Assembly (NCBI GenBank): GCA_023055505.1
Contig: JALIRH010000001.1
Span: forward strand, 99,417,034 to 99,481,033
DNA: 64,000 nucleotides
Direction of reading: 5' to 3'
DNA from: Callipepla californica brunnescens
Lineage: Eukaryota; Chordata; Aves; Galliformes; Odontophoridae
Shown here: positions 50,171 to 63,212 of the stretch, one piece after another
How positions within the stretch are numbered: position 1 is the stretch's first letter
Layout: every line of letters begins with the position of its first letter
Position numbers and translations under genes: made by a program
The notes under the pieces: generated by a model
Told to the model about the DNA's origin: nothing
Databases searched by the model: none
Seen by the model: the letters and a program-made list of their open reading frames with translations, nothing else

Positions 50171-50276
50171 ACTCATTTTTTCCCCATTTCTTCTCACTAG
50201 TGCCTCATAAGGGCCCTTTGTTCTCTAAGTAAACTCTTTCTAAACTATTGACATTGCTCATTTATGTGAATTTCAA

Positions 50277-50298
50277 TTTTTTTTTTTTTTTTTTTTTT
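50277..50298 (+). repeat. Poly-T tract (22 T)
   Basis: Uninterrupted T run between two motif-rich blocks. Confidence 0.85.
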
Positions 50299-50319
50299 CC
50301 CCTGACAAAGTAGCCTTGG

Positions 50320-50600
50320 GTGATCTGGGAAAGCGTTAATTGCGAGAGGACAAGGAAACTGGCTGAAACAAGAAACGCAATCATTAAGTGTAATGTTGCA
50401 GTTGTCCATGCCTCATTATAACCTGCATACAGGGCAATAAAATGCGTGTTTCACAAACAAATCTTTTAACAAGTACAGTTCAAGAGCCTCCAGCTGTCCA
50501 GATTTACACCTATTTCTTTCTGTTTCCCAACCGTTATTGCAAATAAACTTGATGCTAGTTTAGAAGATGCATTTCTGCAGCAGCAAACTTCCTGCGTTCA
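50320..50600. promoter_or_regulatory. Candidate conserved non-coding element next to the CpG island
   Basis: A higher-complexity block with AAAGCGTTAATTGCG near 50332, AATCATTAAGTG near 50379, CAATAAAATGCG (a posterior HOX-like core) near 50434 and TTATTGCAAATAAAC near 50535. It may form one unit with the island at 49740-50170. No frame or repeat explains it. Confidence 0.35.
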
Positions 50601-53600
50601 GAATAACTCGTCACCGCTTCCTATTAACAAGTTAAAAACACGTACGCTCTTTCAGGCTTACCAAAGAAAACCAGCGGCAACAGAGAAAAAACAACAACCC
50701 CAAACCAAAAAAACAAAACAGCAAAACAAGCATTCTTCAGTCCTTAATCCCGTACGTATTCAGCTGTGCAGTTGGAATATGAAACACGCCTTTTGGATCT
50801 GCAGTAGTTAAACACGTAGTTAGAGCAGCTTTTAAAGATGGACAACGCTGTTGCTAACTTCGAGCATTTGTTTAGTTTTTATGTCTTTAAAAATAATAAT
50901 AAAAAAAAAAGTAGCTAAATAATCAAAAGTAAAGGTCATCAAGTGTAAGTACAGCTCGGAAGCAGTGAACTATCGGACCCAGGAGTAAAGCAGCCAGAAA
51001 GAAAAAAAAGGTAACAGATTCAGCATTGTCCAAAAGTTCCAGACCAGTGATTAATGTGTAAGATAATGGACTTGGGAAATGAGTAAACACTCCCGTGCTC
51101 CCTGCTTTGTGCTTGAATGACTTGATGACAAGGGCAGAGCAAGGTGAGAATTTAAACAGGACTACAGGAAAAGAGACAAAGACTTGCAACAACATAATGT
51201 GAGTGGGAGTTCACTAGTTTGAGCTGTTGGAATGCACAAGAGCAGCTCCTTGGAATAGGTTCTCAGAAATTTAAGAGTTTCAGCTTTAATATTCTAAAAG
51301 CTACCAAGTCTTTTTCAGAGAATTTGCGTTTATGCTAAAAACCGAATCTGAGATAAGAGTTGTTGTAAAAGTTAGGCTGCCACTAGTCACGATTTTTCTC
51401 AGTTCCACCCCTTGCTCCATTTCCTTACGTTCACATTACTGAAGATGTCCTAAGTAATGTTATAACTGAAGCCGTATGATTATGAATTATCATTTCTTTT
51501 GATGAAAAATCTACTTTGAGTTTATGTGCACTTACGTTATGTTGCATTCAATGAACTTTTGTAAATATTTTCTGGCTTCCACAGAAATTATCTTCCATTA
51601 GTGACATACAGATAACAGCCCTCTGTGAGTCACTCATGGCACAAAGATGATTCACGGTGAAACAATAGCAGTAATAACATCTAACAAATCTTGGATGCTT
51701 TTATTGTGATTGGTTTATTACTATGTAAAAAATCTACAGTTTTTCTCGTTTTTTTTTTTCTTTCCTGCAATGTCTTAGCTCTTCTAATTCATTTCACTGG
51801 TTTCAATTGCTGTATCTTCTAATGCTCATCTCCCAGTGCTGATTTCTCTAAAAGTCTGGTAGATTTTTTAAACTGTGCTTACTTCATAAAGAAAGTTTGG
51901 TTTGAGAAACATTTTTGTTGCCTTTGGCTTGTTTGTTTCATATTATTTTGCGAGGTGATCATATTTCAGGATGTTTCAGAAATGCTTACTACTTTTATAG
52001 GAAAAAAAAAAGTTTTATGAAAAATTCTGTAAGAATTTCAGAACTATGGACTTTACAAACATGTGGTTTATATTCACTCAGGGTTTTAGAATGCCGGTTA
52101 GTTGTTGTAGCTCCATGAATCTCTAGTTGTAGTACTCATTGTACTAACGACTGTACGGAACCTGAAAATCTTATAATACCAAGATAATATCCTGATCATT
52201 TCATGGCTTTTTTTCTTTTAAATATTTGATTTTATATACAGTAATTTGTGTTTCAGAGATTGAGCAAGTCTGTGATGGAGTATGTCTTGTTTAGAAATAA
52301 TAACTTAGCGTTCATACTATGCTTAATCAGCTTATACTGATTATAATTCTTACAGAGTTATATAGTTCTTATAATTTATTGTAAATGAGATTTTAAGGTA
52401 TTTTAAAGAATACAGAGCGGATGAAATGGAACCAGAAGGATTCTGTTACAGTTGCCAAGGGCCCAGAAAGCTACAAAACTTAACACAATCCACATTTAAG
52501 CAGTTAGGTATTTTCCTAAACGGAATACAAGATTCTCAGCTCACAAGGGTGGTTCTGCAGCAATGATATTCTTACGTTTTCACTCAGTTTCTTCAGTCGT
52601 GTAGTGATGACTATGTCTGAATTAGTTCATTCACCTTTCTTTACATAATTATTCAATATCAGGAATTTAGTTTATCAAATGAAGCTGAGAAATTGTAATG
52701 TAATATTGTTCAACGCATGCAGACTTATTTGCATTTTCCCTCCCATGATGTTCAGTATTTCAGAAGTTAGATCTCCATTTTTCACGACCATGCTACCAGT
52801 ATTGTCAAGTTCAGCGGACGTATTTACACATATGTGTATATAGTACTAGCTTGATAAACTTTTTTTTGTTTGTTTTTGTTTTTGTCTGTTGTATGTCACC
52901 CCCCACCATCTTGCCTTTTCAGGCAATAGCTTTGCTCTTTGAACAGAACCCATAATCTGGGCAATCCTTTACTGTAAAACCAAACAAGGCACCTATGTAA
53001 TTAAGGCTTCAGTCCAGAGGATGATGTTGACACCTTGAAATATGTACAAAATTCTCTATTACAAACTAGGAAGATACAATTTTAGATAGCCTGGTAAATG
53101 AGCGTGGTGATAACGGTTATGCTTTCTTACAAGCCGGATTTATTGGATGCTACCAGTACAAACATGCATGGAGAAAGCCAGTGAGTGACTTGAAACATTA
53201 TTACTAGCCAAATCATTTGCAAATTGATGTGACATCATGTGGCTGCTCATGTATAATCTTTTGGTTTGACTTGGTATTGCAGTCATGTGCGATTTAAATC
53301 TTAATGTGACTTCAAACTCTGCTATTTTGTTTCTTTTGTCCGGTATCTCTCCATTTGGAAGGCTTCAACTTAAAACATTACATTCTTGCAAATGCACAGG
53401 ATTGTTTTTTTACGCTTTAAGTAATAAATGCATAAAATGCATATAGACTTTAAGAATTTGTGTTTCTAATTCAGTATCCTCCTCTCATGTATATGTTTGG
53501 AAGGTTAATGAAAGTGGGACTGGTTCTGTGGATAGATCATAACTTTTTAAGTTTTTCAGTAGGTAACTCCTGTGCTTTGTGATCACGTTGAGACTGGAAC

Positions 53601-56600
53601 AAACCCCAAGCAGTATTTTTGTTCTGTCACTTTCAGCATATGAATTCCATTGTGATTTTAGTGTAATTTTCCTTCTTTATTTTTCAAATCCTGTTCCGTG
53701 GAACTCACTTGAAGGGGCATATATTACAGTTTACCTTCTGTTTATAGAGAGATTGCTGAGAATTTTGAGTCTTAAAACTCACATTTTTAATTCATTTTGG
53801 CCTGCACTTCAACCCGTCTGGATTTGGTCAAATTTTCTATGAGAGTTCAGTCTGTGATCCTTTGCTGTAGGGAACTCTGATGCTTGCTACTGTTTGTCAC
53901 CATCATTGTTCTCCACTGATGGTCTGTGGTACATAGGTATGTATCAGTAAGCCAAGGATGGAATTAAATGGTTTGGCTCAGGTTTTGTTTGCTATAATAA
54001 GATGTTTTGCTCCTCTTTCATCTTACCACATCACAGTTAGTTTTTACTAAATCTTTTTAAATACATATTAGGAACGATTAATTATACACCTAATTTGTTT
54101 TAAAATTAATTCTACATTACATAATAATTTCCACTTATATTTCTAAATACACCGTATCCTTAGACAGTGTCATCTTTGAAAACGAGAGAGAAATGCAGAA
54201 TGTCCCATGATCTGTAGATGTTTGTATGCAACAGAAGTTTAAAGGAGTCTAAAGTAAATTTTGAGTTCTATACTTTGTATTGTGAGTGACAGCGATCAGA
54301 AGAAATCAGCCAGCTGTCCAACAAAAGGGTGAATTATTTTGATAATTTCTATTTGCACATTCACAGGGATAAAATATGTGTATTATTTAAGCAGTCCAAC
54401 TTGTTGCATTACATCTGACAGGCATTTATGGCATTATCAGAATGAAATAGAAGTCCAGTTATTATAGCTCAGACCTGAGAACGTTTTGTTTTTTCCCCAG
54501 TTAGTTTTCATGCAGGAATACTGAAGATCAAAAGCAGCCCCATATTCTGATAATGTCTATGCTACTGTTTCTTTCTGCTAATCTTAAATGCATTACTTTT
54601 GCCAAAGCATCGTTTTTGTTTTCTATTTTGAAAGCTACAGTAGTTGCTATAAAAAGGTTAAATTTGCAAGCACTTATCACATAGCAGTAACTGAGATCTC
54701 CCACTCATTTCCTATTTGAAGTACAGGGATAAAAAAACTGTGACTTCTGTTGGCAAATGAAGACTATTAAAATGGTACCCACTGTAGCTTCAGTTAGAAG
54801 TGTTCCTGTATATTTTTTAGAAGAAAGGGTAAGAAGGGACATTCTGACTTGCTAAGAAATGTTTGATTAATATGTAATCTTTTCCTGAAGGAAACTGTTC
54901 CTGAAGGAACTGTGCAGTACGCACTAATCCCTATACTTTTATTTTTCTAGATATGTTTATCATCGTGTTTGTGGTATACATTGGTAGATTAATAGATACA
55001 TGTATAGAAACCTGCGTACTGATTGCTTTAAGCTATTACATGTTCAAACAGATGTTGAAGCAAAGATTAGCCTTTTAGTTTTTATTTTTTTTTTGCATGT
55101 GCTCGTGTGCAAGCGTTTTAAAGGCATCCATGAATTATTGCTTTGGTTCAGCATGAGTGCAGTAAGAAGAAATGTACCTCATCTGTAATACACTGTGTAG
55201 ACTAATATCAGCTTCTTTTTTCTTATATTGCAGTGAGATATTGATCTGGTAAAATGGTACCATATTGGAGCTGTCTGTTGTGGTATTCATCATGCTGTCA
55301 CATCCCTAGTGCCTCGGAGTTATTGAAAAGCAGAATTGAGGGAGTTCTGTCATTGTGTGTTGCAATCCATTCATAAGAAAGTTCACTAAAACATTTGAAG
55401 TTGTATTCACGCTTATTTATTTATTTACCTCTAGTGAGAGTTATTTTGCTTCTTGTGGGAAGCAGGGTCCTTCTATTTCATGCTCAGGGCTGTTGATAGG
55501 TTTGGTTACCTCTTCTCAGGCACCTCTCTCTTGTATAACATTTGTTCTTTATTCAAAGCTCACACCTGCTGCCTTTACTGATGCTGATGCATTTGGGTTC
55601 TGTCCTTTGGGAGTAATATATCTGAGAGCTGTGGCTTCATTGCCCTTATGCTTTTATCTGATAGCTGTGAGTAGGTAAACGATGAACTTTTATATGTAGA
55701 AAGCTTTTAGTTTCTTCCCACACTAAAGTATCAGTTAATGTTAAAAGAGCTTTCAAAAATATATAAAGATACTGTCAATCTGCACTGAGTAGATTAAACA
55801 GTTTGAATGAATTATTTTTGTTTTGGAGTCTGCCTGGCAACCTGATGATGAATTTAGAAGGATGTCATGTTTTCTGTAAGGCCATGATGAAAGAGGCTTT
55901 TATTTATACATATAAGCAATGATCTGACTATTTAACCCACCTAAACCAAAGGTCTGCTCTGCAGCTGAAACCCCCTGGCGTCCATAGTTAATACGTATAC
56001 TGCAAATAATCACCCTCAATTTAAATTGATATATCAGTGATTAGCAGAGGCGTAACTAAAATGTCATTTGCTGATTTTAAAAAATCTTGAAGAGAATGAA
56101 GACAGAGCATAGGAATTGCAAGCTGGCTTTATCTTGCGACGTGCTAAGGACATCTTGTGACTATCTGAGGGCTCAAATCTCCAGTCAGCTACACTGGGAG
56201 TTGAGCATCTTCCATCTTCTGAATTGGTCCCCACATCCTTTTTAAGTACATGAACTGTGTTCATTTGTTATGTTCAGACATTTTAAGAAAGAAAAAAATA
56301 GAATGCCTTTGCCAATGTTGCAGTTCCTTCTGTTATAAAATTATGTTTGTGTTACTGGAATTTAAATAGGGATTGTTGCTTTCACATTTTAATAAGAATT
56401 TGTAATCTGTTTTGATATTGGTGCAAAACTGGCTACGTATTATGGATCTGTAATAGCCAAATGTGCCGTTTTTTTAGTACACAGACACAGCATGCTTTCC
56501 AGTTGCTCAGAAGGAGCCTTCTGTGCTGTTACAATGTATGACATGAATGCATATTAAGATGCATCCATATTCTCTGTATTATTCCTAAAAAGTCCGGTAA

Positions 56601-58779
56601 CTTGACAGAAGTTAACAGAAAGCATAGAATTTGGAGCACATCACTATTGTTTGCAAATGTATGTACTTTTTTTTTTTATTTTATTTTTTATTTTGCCTCT
56701 ATTTTATTATATTTTAATTTCAGGTTTGCAAAGCAAAATAGAAACTTTGCTTAAATCCCCAAAAGAAAGATAATATTGAGCTGAAAGTTCACTCTTGAGA
56801 CAGGTCATCTATAACTGAGTGCCACTTCAGAACATGTGACTTTCTCATGTGGCTTTCTTGATTTAGTTCTCCTGCATCTATGTAGAATTGGGAACACCTA
56901 CTGAGCTACTGTGAACTCTTAGACTTCCTCCCCATTGAATGTGTGCAGGATTGCTTTAGATTCTCTTGAATTCTATTTCCACTGGGGAGAGAAATGTTTC
57001 ATTTCTTAATGCTTTTGTAACACCTGTTTTAATCAGCATTACTTAGCTGTGGGTTATTTTGAAGTCTCCATATCCATTTATTCCCTGTTCTCCATCTCCT
57101 TTAGCTGAAGGTTGCCTCTCATTCACACTAACCGCTTTCTTTTTATTTTTATTTTCTAAAAGTATTGTGCAATCTGTGCCGCTTCTCTTCCTCCTCCCTC
57201 TTTTTCTTGTAGCCTTTCGTACCTTACTCTGAGCAGCTCTCATGTACTACATGGGCATCTGCTGGAGTAAGATCAGTTTTCTGGAGGAGTTTTGTTGTTT
57301 TATTCCAGCTGATTTCCTGGGGCAACACAGAGTCAGAATTTTCGGTCAGTTCTGTGTAGTTGAGGGATTTTTCCTTGAAGCGCAGCAAGGTTCGTGTGAG
57401 ATGTTTGTGACATATTTCAGATTCTTTGGAATATGGATGTCAGATATGTCTACACTGATCTTCGCTTTGAACTTTAACTCTCCAATAAAGCAAGCTGATC
57501 TTTTGGATTTCCTTCAAGGTCCCACGTAACTGTCCTTCACTCCTTATCTCTAAATATATTTCATCCTGTTGTCTCCAGTTTACTTCTCCAGAAATGTCTC
57601 TGTAGTGTCTTCACACCTCTCTTTGACTACTAAATATCCTTTCCTGTGTGGTCTTCAGCACATCACGTTGCTCCTGTTAAGTTTTCCTTTCTTCAGTTCT
57701 ACAAGTTTGTGGTTCTCCACAATCCATACTTGTCTTTCAGTGAACTGTGTGAAAACTTACGTACATAGAAACTTGAAAGCTGAATATTGACAGTGAGGAG
57801 GAAAAAAAGAGTTCAGCAACAATTGGAACCTGATGTAGGAAAAAAACAATTAAGACCAAACTCTGGGAGAGTAAACTGAGGGGTGCTCAGCATTAGAACA
57901 AAAAGATAACAGAAGAGCTCCTGTCCCTCAAAAGCAGTGAGGGTAATAGGACCTATGCTTCTCCATATTGCAATCTTTTTTGTGGCCATACTATTCTTCT
58001 CTCTTCCTCTACTTCATCTGTCATTGTCTTTTTATATGTATGCTGTCTGGAAATGTGTCTTCATCTGTGTTTGGAAAACATCTAGCATACTGTGGGGTGT
58101 TATCACAGTGTAAAAAATAACTCCCAGGACAAGATCCTATTGCTGTATTTATAACTGATTTCAGTAGAAGGAGGATCAAGTTCATTCTTTATGGCTTTTT
58201 CACCATGCCTGTATATTGAAGACGTTTGATTTACTTAACATATGGCCAAGCGAACTGTTAGGCATATTGGGAAAAATATGTGAAACTACTTTGAAATGTT
58301 GCAAATGTGTTTGGAGACCCTTGTGCCACACTGTGCATTTCTGTTGTTATTCAATTACTCTGGCTCTTTTTTTTTTTCTTTTTCTTTTTTCCTTTTCCTC
58401 TTTAAGACTGCGTAATTGCGTTATTTTTATGATCTTAACAAAAGTATTTGTATATTAACAAAATATTTATATATATCCTCAGTGCCAATTATTTTTTCTT
58501 TATCTAATCTACCAGTTTTCAAAGTTCTCTCTCTTATCCAGTGAAAATGCGTATGCTGCAATAATGAAATCATTTCCATGTCCTATAGAGTATTTAGATC
58601 AGCAAGACCTTCACTTATTAGAAAGGGCAGAGTAGTAATGCTTTTGGCAAAGCCATTATTGTGGTATTGGTATTCACTAGAAAGGACAGAAATAGAACAA
58701 CACTGTCCTCCATAAACAATTCCAATTTGATCTGTGTAGATGATAAAATCTTGGCTTCTCAATGCATTTAGGTGCTGTC
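50601..58779. other. AT-rich non-coding DNA, few landmarks
   Basis: Frames are under about 110 codons and unrecognised. T-rich low-complexity stretches occur at about 56669-56715 and 58365-58404. No transposon family or RNA gene is seen. Confidence 0.6.
58365..58404 (+). repeat. T/C-rich tract
   Basis: An unbroken pyrimidine run made of T blocks and single or paired C. Confidence 0.75.
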
Positions 58780-59149
58780 ATAGCTGTTGTTGCCAAATAA
58801 GAATGCAGTGTGATGTTATTATAGTAAACAGCACTTAAGCACAGCTGGCAGAATTGATCAGGGCCACATTAGAGTGAACTTCAGCAGATGACTGACGCAG
58901 CAGAAACAATAACTGAATATGCAAACAGTTCTTGCGATGAATGCTCTGGGGATCAGGCACCATTATTTTTGACTTTGAACAGGGAAAAGGGGCAGATTTG
59001 TAACCTCCTTCCACACTAAAGGGTTCTGGGTATTCTGTAAACATCTGACTGCCATTTATAATAGTAGCTAGTTACAAAGCAAAACTCTAGACTCCCTTGA
59101 CTATTTACATTTCATTAATTATTAAAGAAAAAACCATAAATATCAGATA
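58780..59149. other. Non-coding DNA, nothing recognised
   Basis: No exon or repeat is supported. The sequence is non-repetitive and could be part of the adjoining candidate element. Confidence 0.5.
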
Positions 59150-59350
59150 AGTTTGTTTAATGTTTCACACAGGATTTTTTTTTTCTCCTAGAGAAGCCTT
59201 TTCTCAATTAATGTTAATTATCCAGGACTTCCTGTTTAAATTGCACAGAAATACGTGTTTGCCTCAGTGAGGCAGTGAGGGCTTTTTCCCCTTCTAATTA
59301 TTTTAAGAGCTAATTATGTGGCCACATATTGCTATTCTTTTATTGTAATA
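59150..59350. promoter_or_regulatory. Candidate conserved non-coding element
   Basis: CTCAATTAATGTTAATTATCC (59203-59223 region) gives several homeodomain cores. At 59261-59273 lies a perfect inverted repeat GCCTCA-g-TGAGGC, overlapping a tandem pair of CAGTGAGG (59265-59280). CTAATTATTTTAAGAGCTAATTATG follows near 59295, a repeated CTAATTAT core. No coding frame. Inference from texture. Confidence 0.35.
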
Positions 59351-61847
59351 ATTTGGATTAGTAAAAATAAACAGGATAAATAGTGTATGAACCTAATTCT
59401 TTTACAGTGTAAATCCAAACTTCCCTTCATACCTTGGTAATTTGCACACAGCACATTACCAAAATGTTTAAAATCCATGTAAACAACTATTAGTGATTGT
59501 ACTTCTGCATTGTACAGTGCCATCTTTTGATTTATTTGACCATTACTGCAAAACGAAAAGCTCAACAATGCAAGCTAAAACAAGAGAAAACTTATCATTT
59601 GTATCTGCTGATACAGTTACTTTTTTCTTCTCTTCAAACAAGGTTCGCTGTAAAAATGGATGCGATTAAAACAGAGGGAATAAGAAGGTGGGAGACAAGA
59701 AAGAAATAGAAAATGCTGTCTTAAGTGAATACTTAAATCTGCCTCATGTGAGGCCCTATGAAATATATTAAGTTGCACATTGGACTTCTGTGAGGAATGT
59801 GTATAGAAGCGTGCTGAGAATCTTAAGAATTTTGTGCTGTGGTGACTCAGCTGGCCCCAGCTTCATAGCCCACTGTTCTGAGAGGCACAGAAAGGCTGCT
59901 ATCTGCTTGTCATTTCCAAAATTAGACCAAGACATACACTGGGGCTTCACAGAGTGCCTGCGAAGTTCTTTTAACAGTGGTTAAGTTACTCTGTTTATGA
60001 GTAAACATCTTTTCATGCCCTTCTCCCTTCTCTATTATGGTAGCAGAAAGAGGTGGTTTCTGAAATGTACAGATAAAGTATTTCCTGTCAAATGTAATAT
60101 TTTTTTTTACATGTTTATTTTGCGTTTTTAATGTCACAGGACTTCTACAGAGAGTCAAAGGGAAACTGAAGTCATACTGAGTAACTTTCTAATTTCTTGG
60201 GCCAGAGATGGGATTCACTAAAAATCACACAACAATTACCTCAGAATAAACACTCACAACTTTGTAGTAGTTTTATAGCTTCTTTCTACCAAAACTAATT
60301 TCTGCCATTCTCTCAACGGCAGTCTTACAGAAATATAATATTATTATTAATCATGAGAAAACATTTGAGCCAACCTTGTGACCATTGTCACTTCTTACAA
60401 CGTTCTGCATCATAAAATGTGGTTATCAATAGATAAGCAGAATAAAGATGAATTATAAACTTCTAGAAACACTTACGTGGCACTATGATGTGATACAATA
60501 AGTCAAGCGTCTGTCTAGGGCACATGAAGAAGCCGTGCCTGGTTCCACTAATAATGATCACTGAAGAATATCGTGGGTGTCCTGTGGGCACAGTCCCAGG
60601 AGTTAGAGGATTGTCCAGACTGTTTCTCTCCAGTTGTAGCCTTGTAGCCTATATCCTAAGAATGGAATCACTTCAGTGAGACTGGAATCAAATGGAAGAA
60701 TAAAACCTCTGCTAGGACTAGGGATATGTAAAGACTGTGATTCACTTGCTACTTGAGGTTTTCATGTAGTGCAAAATATGAGGAAACAGAGTAACGAATC
60801 TGAGCTACCACCTTCAGTCTGTTGGTCTTAATATCGTGTTTTCATTAGGTAGATTTTCCTTTGTTTGATGACAGTGAAGGTTGCAGATTTTACTAAGCTG
60901 ACAAAACAGCGATTTTTCTTGTTGGTGTGATCTGTAAGAGAAGAGGAACGCTGTAACGTTCATATAGCTCAGGGTCATTTCCTTTTCAAAAATCTAATCT
61001 GACTGTGTCTTTTTACTTTTCACTGACATTTGTCAATACCTTCCACTGACATTTCATATAGCGAAAACCAAGCTGATCTATCCTGGCAAAAGGTAATTTA
61101 TTATGGCTGGACCAAGACATTGATTTGTCCTTAATGTAAAGCCAGGAAGCAATGCCTTTTCCTGGTTTAACTTGCATGTTTTGTTTCTCACTAAAAGGGT
61201 CCAACGCTCATGTTACAAGTTCAACATTGGTATCATTTGCTTTTTTTGGCAGGTCCTGTAATGACAGCTGACAGTTGGAAGCTTAACTGGGTAAAAGTAC
61301 TAATCTCTTCAGTAGTTCAAGTTCCCATAAATATTAAGTTAGTCAATTTTATCTGCCTTTTCTTCATTATTGAATCTATGATCAAATTAAAGTAATAAAA
61401 TCCATGTCCATTATGCTATTTTGTGGTCTAATTTTGATTGCCAGTATAGATACAGCTCACGCAGACAAGAATTTATAAATGCCTAAGTGTAATGCTTGCT
61501 GTGTTTTTCTGAAAACATATTTCTTTTTTTTTTTACTCCCCCTTCTCCTCCCTTATGTGGAATGTTTATATTTTAGAAAACAAAAAAATGCTTTACTTTT
61601 TATTTATTAAAAAAATAATACCAATGTCAGTGAAGTAATTAAGTGATCAAGAGTTTTGCTTTAGGCTACAGCAGAAGAAAAATGAATTGAAGAGGGTACT
61701 GTTACGATCAATGAAAATATTACTGATCTGGTAGAGAATTAGCTGCATTCTGCATTTGAATATACCAATTTCGAATCTGGGCATAAGCATCTCCCATTTT
61801 AAAAAGTCCAAAATGATGCATAAACAGTTAAAACTTTTAATGAAAAT
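59351..61847. other. AT-rich non-coding DNA, nothing recognised
   Basis: Short unrecognised frames only; no repeat family or RNA gene is seen. Confidence 0.6.
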
Positions 61848-62034
61848 TCTCTCCCTGTCTTCTTCCCTTACCCCTTCCCCTTCCCCCTCTCCGTTCTCCT
61901 TCCCCCCTCCCTCTCCCTGTCCCTCTCCTCCCTCTCCCTCACTTCTTCTCTCTTCTGTCCTTCTACTCCCCCTCTCCTCTCCTTCTCCCCTCCCCTCCCC
62001 TCCCTTCAGTTCTATTCTCCTTTGCCCCCCTGAA
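61848..62034 (+). repeat. Pyrimidine-rich tract, CCCTCC/CCTTCC type
   Basis: About 185 bp dominated by C and T with scattered purines, built from irregular CTCCC, CCTTCC and CCCTCCC blocks. The plus-strand frame here (Pro/Ser/Leu-rich) is its translation. The complement is G/A-rich and could form quadruplex or triplex structures. Confidence 0.9.
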
Positions 62035-62989
62035 TGTTAGTAATGACATGATTACTCCACAAAGTTCTGAAAATTCAATAAAAGATAATTTGAGCCCTGT
62101 TTTATAACACCAGTGGAAAGGCTGTCTTGAGAAAACATAGATATTTAAGAAATATGGTTACTACTGTTTTATATGATGCTACATTTCCACACAAAGAAAA
62201 TTTGCAAAGAGAGAATGTCCATAATATACTGAAATACAGTGATGCTGAAACTAGTTAATGTAACATTTAATAATTTCAGAATGCGTATTTAGGTAAATGA
62301 ATATGACAACTATTATAGGCTCTTTTGCCAGTCTCACAAGGACCAGGATGTATTTAAAAATGTCATTTTTTTCTTCCTTTCAACACATATAAAATCAGAT
62401 TAGTCCTCATTAAAGATAAGTATTTTATCTCCATTTATAGTTTTTATATGTACTATTATTCTATTTATATATTTTAGATTGTTTTAATATATCGATGTTC
62501 TAGCAAATAAAATGTATGTTTCCATATGGTATGGTAAAAAGGAATGTTCTCATCTTTTGGTGGAGGAAATTCCCTGCTTATATAGTCAGAGTGTCAGTGT
62601 TTTTAGTTTTGTGCTATCGTATGATTTTTGATATTTTGTTTTGGTCCAGCAGTACATTTAACTTCTTTGTGAGGAAAAGTAAGAGCAGTAACTAAAAACA
62701 ACTGCTCTGTGACGTTTCTTCACCTACATTTCAAACTGTAGGAACTGCGTACAGCTGCGTCTGAGTTTCTGCTTAGGAATGTTGATAAGAAGCCTTTATC
62801 TCATTCATCAAATTAATGGGTGATAATATAAAATTAAACTGTGTAGTAGTACTGATTAACCTTGTGCAGACTAAATCTAGAAACAAACATGTGCAGTAAA
62901 ATAACTAAATCCGCTTCTCTGTGTCCTTACAGTGATTCATGCACTTGGAGGAAACTTTTCTGAATAAAATCCCTAGTATTGCACCACAG
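62035..62989. other. AT-rich non-coding DNA, nothing recognised
   Basis: No gene, RNA or repeat family seen. Confidence 0.6.
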
Positions 62990-63212
62990 GAGATTAAAAT
63001 TGTATATTAGGAAATATTTCTTCTCAGAAAGAGTGGTCAAGAGCTTTAACAGGCTGCCCAAGGAGGTGGTGGAGTCACTGTCCCTTCAGGTGTTCAAGGA
63101 ACATTTAGATGTTGTACTGAGGGACATGGTTTAGCGGGAAGTATTGGTGGTAGGTGGACAGTTGGACTGGATGATCTTAGAGGTCTTTTCCAACCTTGGT
63201 GATTCTATGATT
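62990..63212 (+). mobile_element. CR1 LINE 3' end, 5'-truncated
   Basis: Landmarks in order: 'ttaggaaatatttcttctc', 'agaaagagtggtcaagagc', 'aacaggctgcccaaggagg', 'tggtggagtcactgtccc', 'caggtgttcaaggaac', 'ttggactggatgatcttag', 'aggtcttttccaacc' and the tail 'gattctatga'. This is a bird CR1 3' region of about 220 bp with its 3' end on the right. No reverse-transcriptase domain is present. Confidence 0.94.
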
